Shown here: positions 34,238-43,320 of the stretch, piece by piece
Position numbering within the stretch: position 1 is the first letter of the stretch
How the letters are laid out: each line of letters begins with the position of its first letter
Assembly: GCF_002482975.1 (NCBI RefSeq)
Contig: NZ_DLHA01000019.1
Coordinates: 360,394-424,393 of the forward strand
Source of the DNA: Flavobacterium sp. UBA7680
GTDB taxonomy: Bacteria; Bacteroidota; Bacteroidia; Flavobacteriales; Flavobacteriaceae
DNA: 64,000 bases
Reading direction: 5' to 3'
Position numbers and translations under genes: made by a program
The notes under the pieces: generated by a model
Told to the model about the DNA's origin: nothing
Database searches by the model: none
Seen by the model: only the letters and a program-made list of their open reading frames with translations

Positions 34238-34858
34238 ATGAAAAAACTACTTTTAATAAGTATATTAGTTCTTGCTGTTTTTTATGCCTTTAGAGAGATC
34301 GTTTATAAACCCTATATGTGGAAAAAAGCGATGAACACCCCAGAACATCGATTGCAAATGGGAAGTTTTCTTTTTAGCAAACAAACCGGTTCAAATGGAA
34401 GCCAGAGTTCACAATTCAATTATCTTATTTTTAAAGTAGTCGAAATAAACGGCGATTATGTTCGCCTTTCTCCTATTCGGCAATTATCTGAAAAAGGAAA
34501 ACTTAAATCCTCAGATTTTTCTTTTACAAGAGAAACGTATCGCAGTTTAAAACTAAACATTAAAAAGCTAACGATAACGCCAATTCTCCGCAAAGATTTG
34601 TATAAAGAAGGTGCAGATTATACAGTAAACGATTATCTGTTAAACAAATATCCTTCCTTAAAAAAATCCCGTTATTATTACGAAGAACTTTCAGAATCTG
34701 AAAAAAATATCCATTCACCTGCGGAGTATTTTACACTGGTTTATTCTAAAGAAAAAATTATAGAAAAGAAAAAACTAATTCCGTGGATTATCAATAACAG
34801 CGATAAACCGGAATTAGCGAAAAGCTTATCTCAAAAAGTAAGTTTGATTCTTAATTAG
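34238..34858 (+). CDS. Hypothetical membrane-anchored protein
   Basis: I do not recognise a family. The product is 206 residues. An N-terminal hydrophobic segment (LLLISILVLAVFYAF, residues 3-17) is a likely anchor, followed by a basic, soluble domain. There is no Cys lipobox. It is flanked on both sides by family D repeats and separated from neighbours by 445 and 308 bases, so it is probably monocistronic. Confidence 0.65.
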   Translation: MKKLLLISILVLAVFYAFREIVYKPYMWKKAMNTPEHRLQMGSFLFSKQTGSNGSQSSQFNYLIFKVVEINGDYVRLSPIRQLSEKGKLKSSDFSFTRETYRSLKLNIKKLTITPILRKDLYKEGADYTVNDYLLNKYPSLKKSRYYYEELSESEKNIHSPAEYFTLVYSKEKIIEKKKLIPWIINNSDKPELAKSLSQKVSLILN

Positions 34859-34867
34859 CTGCTAATA

Positions 34868-34990
34868 TTTAACCGCAAAGAACGCTAAGGTATACGCAAA
34901 GTTCGCAAAGTTTTTAGACAAAGCTTTGCGAACTTTGCGTTATTATAAAACCCAGCATATAACAAAAACTAGCGTTCTTTGCGGTTAAAA
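34868..34990. repeat. Family D repeat, inverted pair
   Basis: TAACCGCAAAGAACGCTAAG near 34870 is the inverse of the CTAGCGTTCTTTGCGGTTA-like end near 34970-34988. Inner arms pair as CAAAGTTCGCAAAG/CTTTGCGAACTTTG. This makes up most of the 34859-35166 gap; the rest holds TATATTTG (35089-35096), the probable -7 box of the sigma factor gene. Confidence 0.7.
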
Positions 34991-35166
34991 AAACATACTG
35001 GTTAAAACCAAACTAAACCTATTCCTAATAATTTTTACAGAATCATTCGTTATTTGAATTTTATTTAGAATTAATATAAATAAACTTTTATATTTGCCGC
35101 TTTCTTAGCAAATCGAAGTACTTTTTAAAATTTACTTATCTTGCTTTCCAAAGTAAATTTCGCTTA

Positions 35167-35766
35167 ATGAACAACAATACCAGTTTTGAATTATCTCTGT
35201 TTAAATCCTTTAAGGAAGGAGACGAAACTGCGTTTAAGTATTTCTACGACAAGTATTTTAGAAGAATCCAATCTTTCAGTGTTCAGTTTATTTACGATGC
35301 TGACGAGGCCGAAAATCTTGCTCAGGAAGCTTTACTGCATTTATGGCAAAGCAGGGAAAGTGTCGATTCTATAAACGGAATTCAGGCTTTTTTATTTACT
35401 TACGCCAAATCAAAATGTTTGAATTTAATTCGCCACAATAAGGTGAAAGATAAATTTAAAAACGACTTACTAAACCACAAAGAAAGAGAGCTGAATATTG
35501 AAGTTTTAAATTCGGTACAATTTGACACTTTAGAATTAACCGAATTAGAACGCATCATTCAGGAATCTATCAGCGATCTGCCTCCAAAAACCAGAGAAGT
35601 TTTTATAAAAAAACGCTTCGAGAATAAAAAAAATTCAGAAATAGCCGAAGAAATGGGAGTTTCTTTAAAAGCCGTTGAAGCCCACATGACAAAGGCTTTG
35701 AAGATTTTAAAAACTAAATTATCCGACTATTTATTCCTAATTTTTATCCTTATTTATAATAATTAA
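35167..35766 (+). CDS. ECF-type RNA polymerase sigma-70 factor (FecI-like)
   Basis: Extracytoplasmic-function sigma factor of 199 residues. Region 2 spans about 22-90 (YDADEAENLAQEALLHLWQS) and region 4 about 135-185 (LPPKTREVFIKKRFENKKNSEIAEEMGVSLKAVEAHMTKAL). The C-terminus ends in a hydrophobic tail LFLIFILIYNN, as often seen in the Bacteroidota SusC-linked subfamily. It lies directly before fecR and the STN-bearing SusC, forming a trans-envelope signalling cassette. A TATATTTG box at 35089-35096 is the likely -7 element of its promoter. Confidence 0.93.
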   Translation: MNNNTSFELSLFKSFKEGDETAFKYFYDKYFRRIQSFSVQFIYDADEAENLAQEALLHLWQSRESVDSINGIQAFLFTYAKSKCLNLIRHNKVKDKFKNDLLNHKERELNIEVLNSVQFDTLELTELERIIQESISDLPPKTREVFIKKRFENKKNSEIAEEMGVSLKAVEAHMTKALKILKTKLSDYLFLIFILIYNN

Positions 35767-35833
35767 GAATAAAACATAGGGTTTTTTATTTCTGAAGTGT
35801 ACTAACTATAGTGAGAAGTTTTAAAACTCAAAT

Positions 35834-36937
35834 ATGACATCAGAAATAATCTATAAATACCTTTCTAACGAAGCTTCAGAACAAGAAGTTCAGGCACTTT
35901 TTGAATGGATTGAAGCATCAGAAGAAAACAAAAAACAATTTATTGCCGTAAAGAAAGCGTGGGTTCTTATCGGCTTATCTGAAAATATTTCGAGTCAGTC
36001 TGTTTCGGTAATTCCAATTAAACCAAAAAATAAAATTAGACAGTATTTAAGTTATGCTGCGGTATTTTTATTACTTATTGGTTTAGGAAAAACTATTTTA
36101 TTATTTACCGATCAATCAAAAGCATCAAAAGAAATTGTTCTGGAACTTGGCGACGGCCGTTTAGAATATTTTTCTGTAAAAAATCAAACTACTTTAGTAA
36201 ATGATAAAGGAGATTTAGTGGCCAAAAAATTTCCTGATGAAATCATTTATTTTGGTAAAACTTCAAATGACAAAATTGTTTACAATATGCTTAAAGTTCC
36301 GTACGGAAAACGTTTCAAACTTAAACTTTCAGATGGAACAGTTGTGAGTTTAAATGCCGGAAGTTCATTACGTTATCCCGAACAATTTGGCCTTAACGGA
36401 AACAGAAATGTGTATTTAACCGGTGAAGCATTTTTTGAAGTTGCCAAAGACAAACAACATCCGTTTATTGTAAGCGCCAATCAGGTTGATATTAAGGTTC
36501 TTGGGACAAAGTTTAATGTGAGTGCTTATCCTGAAAATCCTACTGTTAACAGTACTTTAATTGAAGGAAGTATTCAAATGTCTGAAACGGCAAATCCATC
36601 GAATGTTATTTTGCTGGAGCCAAACCAAATGGCGACATGGCAGAATAATGCTAAAAAAATTACGATTAAAAATGTTGATCCTTCTTTTTATTCTGCCTGG
36701 ACAAAAGGAGAATTAGCGTTTAAAGACACCCCGTTTTCTACCATCGCTAAAATTATTCAGCGTACCTACGACGTTGAAATTATCAATGAAAATTCTGATT
36801 TGGCCAAACAGAATTTTACAGGTACTATTAAAATCAGCGATTCAAGTGTCGAGAATATTTTAGATCTTCTAAAACGCGACACGCCTTTTAATTATTCAAT
36901 TGAGCACAAAACCATTACGATCACCAATCCTCGATAA
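35834..36937 (+). CDS. FecR family anti-sigma / signal-transfer protein
   Basis: Inner-membrane regulator of 367 residues. The short cytoplasmic N-terminal part (about 1-70) binds sigma. A single transmembrane helix is near 73-92 (YLSYAAVFLLLIGLGKTILLF). The periplasmic FecR domain includes VPYGKRFKLKLSDGTVVSLNAGSSLRYPE and GEAFFEVAKDKQHPFIV. A C-terminal DUF4974-like domain (FKDTPFSTIAKIIQRTYDVEI) is expected to meet the STN domain of the SusC protein. It follows the sigma gene by 67 bases and precedes susC by 10. Confidence 0.93.
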   Translation: MTSEIIYKYLSNEASEQEVQALFEWIEASEENKKQFIAVKKAWVLIGLSENISSQSVSVIPIKPKNKIRQYLSYAAVFLLLIGLGKTILLFTDQSKASKEIVLELGDGRLEYFSVKNQTTLVNDKGDLVAKKFPDEIIYFGKTSNDKIVYNMLKVPYGKRFKLKLSDGTVVSLNAGSSLRYPEQFGLNGNRNVYLTGEAFFEVAKDKQHPFIVSANQVDIKVLGTKFNVSAYPENPTVNSTLIEGSIQMSETANPSNVILLEPNQMATWQNNAKKITIKNVDPSFYSAWTKGELAFKDTPFSTIAKIIQRTYDVEIINENSDLAKQNFTGTIKISDSSVENILDLLKRDTPFNYSIEHKTITITNPR

Positions 36938-36947
36938 AAAAATAAAC

Positions 36948-39900
36948 ATGACATTTACGATACCCCCCGTTTTAAGAAAAATTCTGTTTTTCTTAGTCCT
37001 ACTCATATCTGGATTTAAAGGATTTTCTCAAAATAAACTCATAACATTACATGCAAAAAATAAACCTATCAGCCTAATTATCAAATCAATTGAAGAACAA
37101 ACTGATTTTAGGATAATTTATAATGCCAGAAAAATTGATGCCGATCAACTGGCCGATTTAGATGTAAATAATGCCACTCTTGAAACGGCTTTAACGCAAT
37201 TATTAAAAGATAAAAACATTTCGTTTTACATTCAGAAAAAGCAGGTTTTATTAACGAACTCCGCTCCTGCTCCAACTGGCGCTATAAATCAGAATGAAAC
37301 GGAAAGAATTATAAAAGGAACTGTTTTAAGTGCCAAAGATAAAACACCGCTTCCAGGCGCAACAATTTTGGTGAAAGGAACCGGAATGGGCGCTGTAACG
37401 GATTCAAACGGAAAATTCATTTACAAATTAAACGGAAAAAATATCCCTAATACAGTACTTGAAGTGCAGTATTTAGGAATGGAACCGCAAACGCAAAGAG
37501 CTGATAATAAAACAGAATTTACCTTTTATCTGGAAGAATTTACAGATGAATTGAGTCAGGTTGTGATTACTTCCTCTTACGGAACTAAAAAATTAAAGGA
37601 AGAAATTGTTGGGAGTATTTCAACTATAACCGCTAAAGATATTCCGGTGCAGCAGGCATCTGAAAGTGTTGACAAAATGCTCGAAGGCCAAATTGCCGGA
37701 GTTTTAATCGAAAATACCTCTGGCGTTGGCGGGCCAGTTAAAATCAATGTTCGCGGACAAGGAACTTTAAAATCATTAAGTAATTCTATTTTAGGAACTT
37801 CAACTCAGCCTTTAATTATTGTTGATGGTGTGATTTTGAGTGAACAAGGCGGAATTGACAGTGAATATTTTGACGGCGGAAGACTTGCCGAAGGATTATC
37901 GAATCCGCTTGCGATGATTGGTACTGATAATATCGAAGATTTTACGGTTCTTAAAGATGCCGCAGCTGTTGGTATTTATGGTGCTGACGGTGCAAATGGT
38001 GTAATTTTAATTACTACCAAAAAAGGAAAACCGGGAAAAACTAAATTTAGTTTCTCGAACCAGCTTGGGGTTTCTTCGGCCATTAATCAAATCAAATATT
38101 TAAGCGGAGAACAATATACAGAACTACGAAACGATTATTTAAAAAATACTTCGCCCGGAAGTGCACTTCTTCCGTACAATGGCGTCAATACGAATTGGTT
38201 TGATCTGCTTAACAAAACCGGAATTTATAATAAATATAACTTTAGTCTTTCGGGTGCTGATTCTAAGTTTTCATACCGAACAAGTTTAACGTATTTAAAT
38301 ATTGATGAACCGCAATTAGGCAACACAACTAAACAACTTAATGGAGGAATTAATTTAGGATACAGACATTCTAAATGGAATATAAACTTGTCTTTAAACC
38401 CGAGTTTTATTAAAAAAGATGCTCCAAATATTTATTATGATTTTGCTTATCTGCCTACGATAGCACCGAGAAATGCCGATGGTTCTTACACAAATACTGG
38501 CGTTTCGGGCGGAAATACAGGAGGAAATCCGTTAGCGGCAATTGAGCAAAACCGAAATATTACAGAGACTTTTGGAATTTTGGGAAGTTTAAATTTAGGA
38601 TATGATCTCAACGAAAACATAAAATTTGCCACTCTATTTGGTATTGATTATGTGGATAAAGAACAGGATCGCTATTTTTCTGGAGAAAATGAAAGCGGAC
38701 AAAACAACGGAACTTTTGTATTAGGCGGAAACACCTATCCTAACTGGGGAAGAAGGCTTTTTAACAACCGAAATTCTACCAAATGGAACTGGCAGGGACA
38801 AATGTTATTTGACAAGGAAATCAATAAAAACAATAAAATTGATGGGGTTTTAGGTTTTGAACTTTCGGAAGAAAAAGCCAATTTTGATTATGCATCCGCA
38901 TCAGGTTTTGTGAATCCGAATGTACTTAACAGAATCGAAGATGCCATACAGGATGACAATACATCAACGCCAAATGTCGATGAATCAAAAGCAAGGCAGG
39001 TACGCGGGGCCGAAATAAGTTACAACTCCAGAGTTTCGGCATTTGCCCAGATCAACTACAATTACAAAAAGAAATATTATGCTTTGGCTAATATTCGTCG
39101 TGACGAAAGTTCTGTTTTTGGCGATGATACAAACGTTGCCTTCAACAGCGGTGCGGGTTTGGCATGGATTATCAGCAATGAAAATTTCCTTAAATCAAGT
39201 TCGTGGGTCGATTTCTTAAAACTTAAAATCAGTTATGGTTCAACCGGAAATTCCAGAATTGGTTCTTACCGATCAAAAGGACTTTATACGGTTGTTGATA
39301 ACGGATATAATGGCGATTTAAGTGCTTCATCTTCAATATCTCCAAATGGAAATTTGAGCTGGGAGAAAAACCTAAAGTTTAATACCGGATTTGATTTTAA
39401 TGTATTCAATTTCGCAGAACTTTCTTTAGAATATTATTACGACAGCTTATCTGATTTAATTACGGCACGTGATATTCCAACAGAAACCGGATACAGTACC
39501 GTTCAGCTAAATGCGTCTGATATGTACAATAAAGGTTTTGAATTTACTACAAGATTAAAATGGTTTCAAAAAGGGAATTTTAAATGGAGCACTTCCTTTA
39601 ATATCTCAACTGTAGACAATAAAGTAACCAATTTGGTAGGTTTAGGCAGTGATTATTCATTGGCTAATATTGCTTTGGCACAAAAAATTGGCTACAGTAC
39701 TACAACAATTTGGGGCGTAAACTGGATAGGCGTTGATCCTGCAACAGGACGTGATCTTATCAAAAAAAATGGACAGGTTTATGATGCTGTAACTTATAAC
39801 CGTTTGTTTACCAATGCTGACTGGGAACCTATTGGAGATTCGCAGCCCAAAGCGTTTGGAGGTTTTAGCAACATAATTACGTATAAGGACCTTACTTTAT

Positions 39901-40307
39901 CTGTAAATGGTTCTTTTCAGCTTGGCGGAGACAAACTTGTTTCTGATGAAATTATTTCTAAGTACAGCATAACTTCAAACAGAAACATGTCTGTAAATGC
40001 ATACGATTACTGGAGAAATCAGGGAGATATTGCTACACAGCCCGCTCCAAGCAACAATACGCTGCTTTCAAATATGAGTAAATATGTTTATGATGCGACA
40101 TATATCAAAATCAACAATATTAATTTAAGTTATAATGTTCCGGTAAAAAACACTTTTCTGGACACGCTGACCATTTTTGCCGATGTTTCGAATGCATTTT
40201 ACTGGTACAAAGAAAAAAGCCCGTCGGGCATGAACGGTATCAGAGAGTTTAGCTACACTTATCCACAAGCCAGAACTATTTCATGTGGAATTAATACAAA
40301 ATTTTAA
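36948..40307 (+). CDS. SusC/RagA family TonB-linked outer-membrane protein with STN domain
   Basis: Outer-membrane transporter of about 1119 residues. The ATG at 36948 is chosen because the earlier in-frame start lies inside fecR and lacks a signal peptide; from 36948 the signal peptide is ILFFLVLLISGFKGFSQ. An STN domain follows (about 28-100: ISLIIKSIEEQTDFRIIYNA), then CarboxypepD_reg (about 125-205: PLPGATILVKGTGMGAVTDS), the plug (TVLKDAAAVGIYGADGANGVILITTKKG) and the barrel. The STN shows that the transporter signals to FecR and the sigma factor. The SusD partner follows at once. No glycoside hydrolase is near, so the ligand need not be a glycan. Confidence 0.95.
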   Translation: MTFTIPPVLRKILFFLVLLISGFKGFSQNKLITLHAKNKPISLIIKSIEEQTDFRIIYNARKIDADQLADLDVNNATLETALTQLLKDKNISFYIQKKQVLLTNSAPAPTGAINQNETERIIKGTVLSAKDKTPLPGATILVKGTGMGAVTDSNGKFIYKLNGKNIPNTVLEVQYLGMEPQTQRADNKTEFTFYLEEFTDELSQVVITSSYGTKKLKEEIVGSISTITAKDIPVQQASESVDKMLEGQIAGVLIENTSGVGGPVKINVRGQGTLKSLSNSILGTSTQPLIIVDGVILSEQGGIDSEYFDGGRLAEGLSNPLAMIGTDNIEDFTVLKDAAAVGIYGADGANGVILITTKKGKPGKTKFSFSNQLGVSSAINQIKYLSGEQYTELRNDYLKNTSPGSALLPYNGVNTNWFDLLNKTGIYNKYNFSLSGADSKFSYRTSLTYLNIDEPQLGNTTKQLNGGINLGYRHSKWNINLSLNPSFIKKDAPNIYYDFAYLPTIAPRNADGSYTNTGVSGGNTGGNPLAAIEQNRNITETFGILGSLNLGYDLNENIKFATLFGIDYVDKEQDRYFSGENESGQNNGTFVLGGNTYPNWGRRLFNNRNSTKWNWQGQMLFDKEINKNNKIDGVLGFELSEEKANFDYASASGFVNPNVLNRIEDAIQDDNTSTPNVDESKARQVRGAEISYNSRVSAFAQINYNYKKKYYALANIRRDESSVFGDDTNVAFNSGAGLAWIISNENFLKSSSWVDFLKLKISYGSTGNSRIGSYRSKGLYTVVDNGYNGDLSASSSISPNGNLSWEKNLKFNTGFDFNVFNFAELSLEYYYDSLSDLITARDIPTETGYSTVQLNASDMYNKGFEFTTRLKWFQKGNFKWSTSFNISTVDNKVTNLVGLGSDYSLANIALAQKIGYSTTTIWGVNWIGVDPATGRDLIKKNGQVYDAVTYNRLFTNADWEPIGDSQPKAFGGFSNIITYKDLTLSVNGSFQLGGDKLVSDEIISKYSITSNRNMSVNAYDYWRNQGDIATQPAPSNNTLLSNMSKYVYDATYIKINNINLSYNVPVKNTFLDTLTIFADVSNAFYWYKEKSPSGMNGIREFSYTYPQARTISCGINTKF

Positions 40308-40311
40308 AAAG

Positions 40312-41790
40312 ATGAAATACTTTAAAAATATAACCTTATTTAAAATGCCAGCTATTTTTGCAATTCTGTTTTTATTGCAAAGCTGCAGCGATTTTTTAGA
40401 ACAGGAACCAGGAAGACAAATTTCGATTACAGAACAATTAAAAACAAAAGAAGGTGTTTTACAGTCGGTTAACGGTATGTACAGAGCGCTTGAATCGAAT
40501 TTACGCGGCAATAGCTTTACTGTTTATGCAGATCTTCAGGGCGGGAATTTAAAATTTACACCTTCGCGAACAGAAAGCACAAAAGGACAAATCAGTGTTC
40601 CTGCTTCTGTATTAAACATTTATTCGTTTGATGATATTTCGAATACTTCAAATATGGCTTCTTTTTACAGTAATAGTTACACCGTAATTAATCAAAGTAA
40701 TTTGATATTGGAATTTACAGATGCCTTAACAGATGCTACAGAAGCCGAAAAAAATCAAATAAAAGCCGAAGCTTTAACCGTGAGAGCTTACATGCACTTT
40801 TTATTAAGCGAAGTGTACAGTCAAAATTATGGTTTTACAGATAATGCTTCTCATCCCGGAATTGTTTATAGTTTAGAATCTTTAAATGAAGGATTAAAAT
40901 ATCCTGCAAGAGAATCTCTATCAAATACTTATAATTTAATTATTGATGATATTACAGCAGCTTTAAATCTTTATTCTGATACTACATTGTTAAGCGGTCC
41001 AGTTTATTCCTATTTTACCAAAACAAGCGCAAAAGCTTTATTGGCGAGAGTATATTTATCTAAAAAAGACTGGAAAAATGCCTACGATACGGCAAATGAT
41101 ATTATTACAAATTCAGGTAAAATTTTAGTAACTACTGCTGATTATATTGCGCAATGGGATCAGCCCGATCTTCCGATTTCAGAAATTCTGTTTGAATTAT
41201 CAATTCCAAGATCAGATGACGGAACTGCGAGCAGTTCATTATCTGCTTTTTATGGTTATACTTCTTTAACTTCTTACGGAAATTTTGCGGCTTCTCAGGA
41301 TTTAATTGATCTGTATGAAACATCAGACATTCGCAAACAGCTGTTTTTGGTTCAGCCCATCTCTACAATAGTTGATTTACAGCCTCAAATCCTAAATTAT
41401 TATTTCACTAAAAAATTTCAAGGAAATCCCGGATATGCTGCTTTTCGTTTAAGTGAACAATACTTAATTCGTGCCGAAGCCGCCCTTGAATTGAACAACA
41501 CAGATCAGGCAAAACAAGATATCAATACGATTAGAACCCGTGCAAATGCAAGTGTTTTACAAAATACCGAAAACCTAAAAGAAGCTATCTTTTTAGAAAG
41601 ACGTAAAGAGCTTTGTTTTGAAGGACATTTACTTTTTGATATTAGCAGATACAAAAAAGACATTTCAAGAAACGACGGCTGTATTTCGCTGAACTGTAGT
41701 CTTACCTACCCTTCGCCTAAATATATTTTACCAATACCGCGCAGCAACATTAATCTTAACCCAAACCTGAAACAAAATGAATCGTATTAA
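40312..41790 (+). CDS. RagB/SusD family nutrient-uptake lipoprotein
   Basis: Surface lipoprotein of about 492 residues that caps the SusC channel. The start at 40312 follows the susC stop by four bases; a longer in-frame start overlaps susC and would spoil the lipoprotein signal. Lipobox FLLQSC gives Cys25. SusD features are present: VRAYMHFLLSEVYSQNYGF, AKALLARVYLSKKDWKNAY, and the C-terminal FLERRKELCFEGHLLFDISRYKKD. Its 3' end overlaps the next lipoprotein gene by 14 bases, so translation is coupled. Confidence 0.95.
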   Translation: MKYFKNITLFKMPAIFAILFLLQSCSDFLEQEPGRQISITEQLKTKEGVLQSVNGMYRALESNLRGNSFTVYADLQGGNLKFTPSRTESTKGQISVPASVLNIYSFDDISNTSNMASFYSNSYTVINQSNLILEFTDALTDATEAEKNQIKAEALTVRAYMHFLLSEVYSQNYGFTDNASHPGIVYSLESLNEGLKYPARESLSNTYNLIIDDITAALNLYSDTTLLSGPVYSYFTKTSAKALLARVYLSKKDWKNAYDTANDIITNSGKILVTTADYIAQWDQPDLPISEILFELSIPRSDDGTASSSLSAFYGYTSLTSYGNFAASQDLIDLYETSDIRKQLFLVQPISTIVDLQPQILNYYFTKKFQGNPGYAAFRLSEQYLIRAEAALELNNTDQAKQDINTIRTRANASVLQNTENLKEAIFLERRKELCFEGHLLFDISRYKKDISRNDGCISLNCSLTYPSPKYILPIPRSNINLNPNLKQNESY

Positions 41791-43243
41791 AATTATATTT
41801 CTATTTAGTATTGTTACGGCACTTGTATCTTGTTCTAAGGACGATTACAGATTTGAATCTCAAAACATAGATCCGTTTGTAAGGTTTAATTTTCTGGCAA
41901 GCAATGCGGGCGTTCCGTTAGAATATCCGGCGGTAAGCACCACAATTCAGCCTTCTGCTAGTTATGATAACGAATCGGTTAAGACTTTAAAAGTTCCGGT
42001 TACTTTAACTTCTACAGCTTTAAAATCGTCTGTTTTGGTTAATTTCAGTGCTGCGACTTCTGGAGATATTACCAGTTTCAGTCTTGAACCAAAAACCGAA
42101 TTGACATTTGAAGGAACTAAACTTACGGATACCATTTTTGTTTCTTTTGATAAAAGATGGGCCGATAAACAGTCTATTACTTTAAAATTAGAAAATGCAT
42201 CAGATCCTGATATCCATATCGGAAACTTGAATACGTATGCTCCAAATAATGTTTTTACCATCAATTTAGGAGAAATAAGCACGGTTTATACTTTTCCGGT
42301 AAAAGACTTAATTGTAAAAGGAGAAGTTGGCGAAAAGATTGATTTTAAAGTAAATTTTCCCAACGGATTTATTCCGTCGGAAATTGAAAATGCTTCGATA
42401 TTCAAGTTTCAAAATGGTTTTGAATATTCTTTAACGCATGATGATTTTGGCGATAACAGAAGCTCTATTACGTATCATTTAACGCTTTTAGAAGATATCC
42501 AAAATGATGATGCCCGTTACGAAACAAAAATTAATCTTATCAATATTCCCAATTATGTTGCCACAGGAAATACGAGTTTGACAGTTGTAAAACCAATAAA
42601 ATCGCCAAGAGATATTCAGGCAAATCCGGCTTCAAAATTTACAGATCCAACAAATGCCTTTTATTTAACCTACGGCGAGCACTGGTTTGATAAAGACGGG
42701 ACTTGCGCCTGGCAGACTTTCAATGCGTTAACTTTTCCGGTTGTTGTGACAAAAGACAATGAAAATGCTATACTTTACAGCGACAAAGGCACAGCAAACC
42801 CAAATGACGATGTATATCACGATGCTTTCAAAATAGGTTTTAATGTTGCGAGCGGAACGAATACGGTCAATTCTTTTGGTTTAAAAAGATGGTTTTCTAA
42901 CGAAAGCGGTTCTGCAGCAGTTTCTCCCGGATTTAATATTACATCGGCTTTAGAATTTTTTCCTGAAAACGGAAACAGCAAAACACAGGGAACTGTTCTG
43001 GTTATTCCGCAGGATTTAACAATTGGATCGAATAAAGACAATACGTATATCATTGCCATTTCTGGTGAAGGAACTTACAAAGAAATCAGCAACGGCTTGT
43101 ATGAGATTTCTTTTGAATTAAAACTGACAAACGATAAACTTTTTGGAGGAACCGTTTCAACGCAATACCGAATGTTTAATAACAGAGTGTATCCTAAACC
43201 TGCGGCTTTAAGTATTAACTGCCCGAAAGAGGTAACTTTATAA
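41777..43243 (+). CDS. Surface lipoprotein, DUF4843-like
   Basis: Lipoprotein of 488 residues; lipobox TALVSC puts the modified Cys at residue 19. The N-terminal half is beta-rich and resembles the DUF4843 domain found downstream of SusC/SusD pairs (VRFNFLAS..., LKVPVTLTSTALKSSVLVNF). The C-terminal half has no family I can name. Its position suggests an accessory ligand-binding protein at the cell surface. The gene overlaps susD by 14 bases. A long inverted repeat follows before the peroxidase gene. Confidence 0.65.
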   Translation: MNRIKIIFLFSIVTALVSCSKDDYRFESQNIDPFVRFNFLASNAGVPLEYPAVSTTIQPSASYDNESVKTLKVPVTLTSTALKSSVLVNFSAATSGDITSFSLEPKTELTFEGTKLTDTIFVSFDKRWADKQSITLKLENASDPDIHIGNLNTYAPNNVFTINLGEISTVYTFPVKDLIVKGEVGEKIDFKVNFPNGFIPSEIENASIFKFQNGFEYSLTHDDFGDNRSSITYHLTLLEDIQNDDARYETKINLINIPNYVATGNTSLTVVKPIKSPRDIQANPASKFTDPTNAFYLTYGEHWFDKDGTCAWQTFNALTFPVVVTKDNENAILYSDKGTANPNDDVYHDAFKIGFNVASGTNTVNSFGLKRWFSNESGSAAVSPGFNITSALEFFPENGNSKTQGTVLVIPQDLTIGSNKDNTYIIAISGEGTYKEISNGLYEISFELKLTNDKLFGGTVSTQYRMFNNRVYPKPAALSINCPKEVTL

Positions 43244-43245
43244 TT

Positions 43246-43307
43246 GTTTCAGGTTTCAGGTTTCAAGTTTCAAGTTGCCTCAGAACCTGAAACTTGAAAC
43301 CTGAAAC
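43246..43307. repeat. Inverted repeat of GTTTCAGG/GTTTCAAG units upstream of the peroxidase gene
   Basis: Left arm 43253-43276 and right arm 43284-43307 are 24-base inverted repeats with one mismatch and a 7-base loop, preceded by one extra GTTTCAG unit. The right arm ends 13 bases before the start codon at 43321, so the mRNA hairpin could terminate or retard readthrough or hide the ribosome site. Confidence 0.8.
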
Positions 43308-43320
43308 AAATCAAAAAAAA

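Noticed and set aside
35167..43243. XusABC-type xenosiderophore system
   Set aside because: There is no PepSY reductase, and the lipoproteins are of SusD and DUF4843 type.
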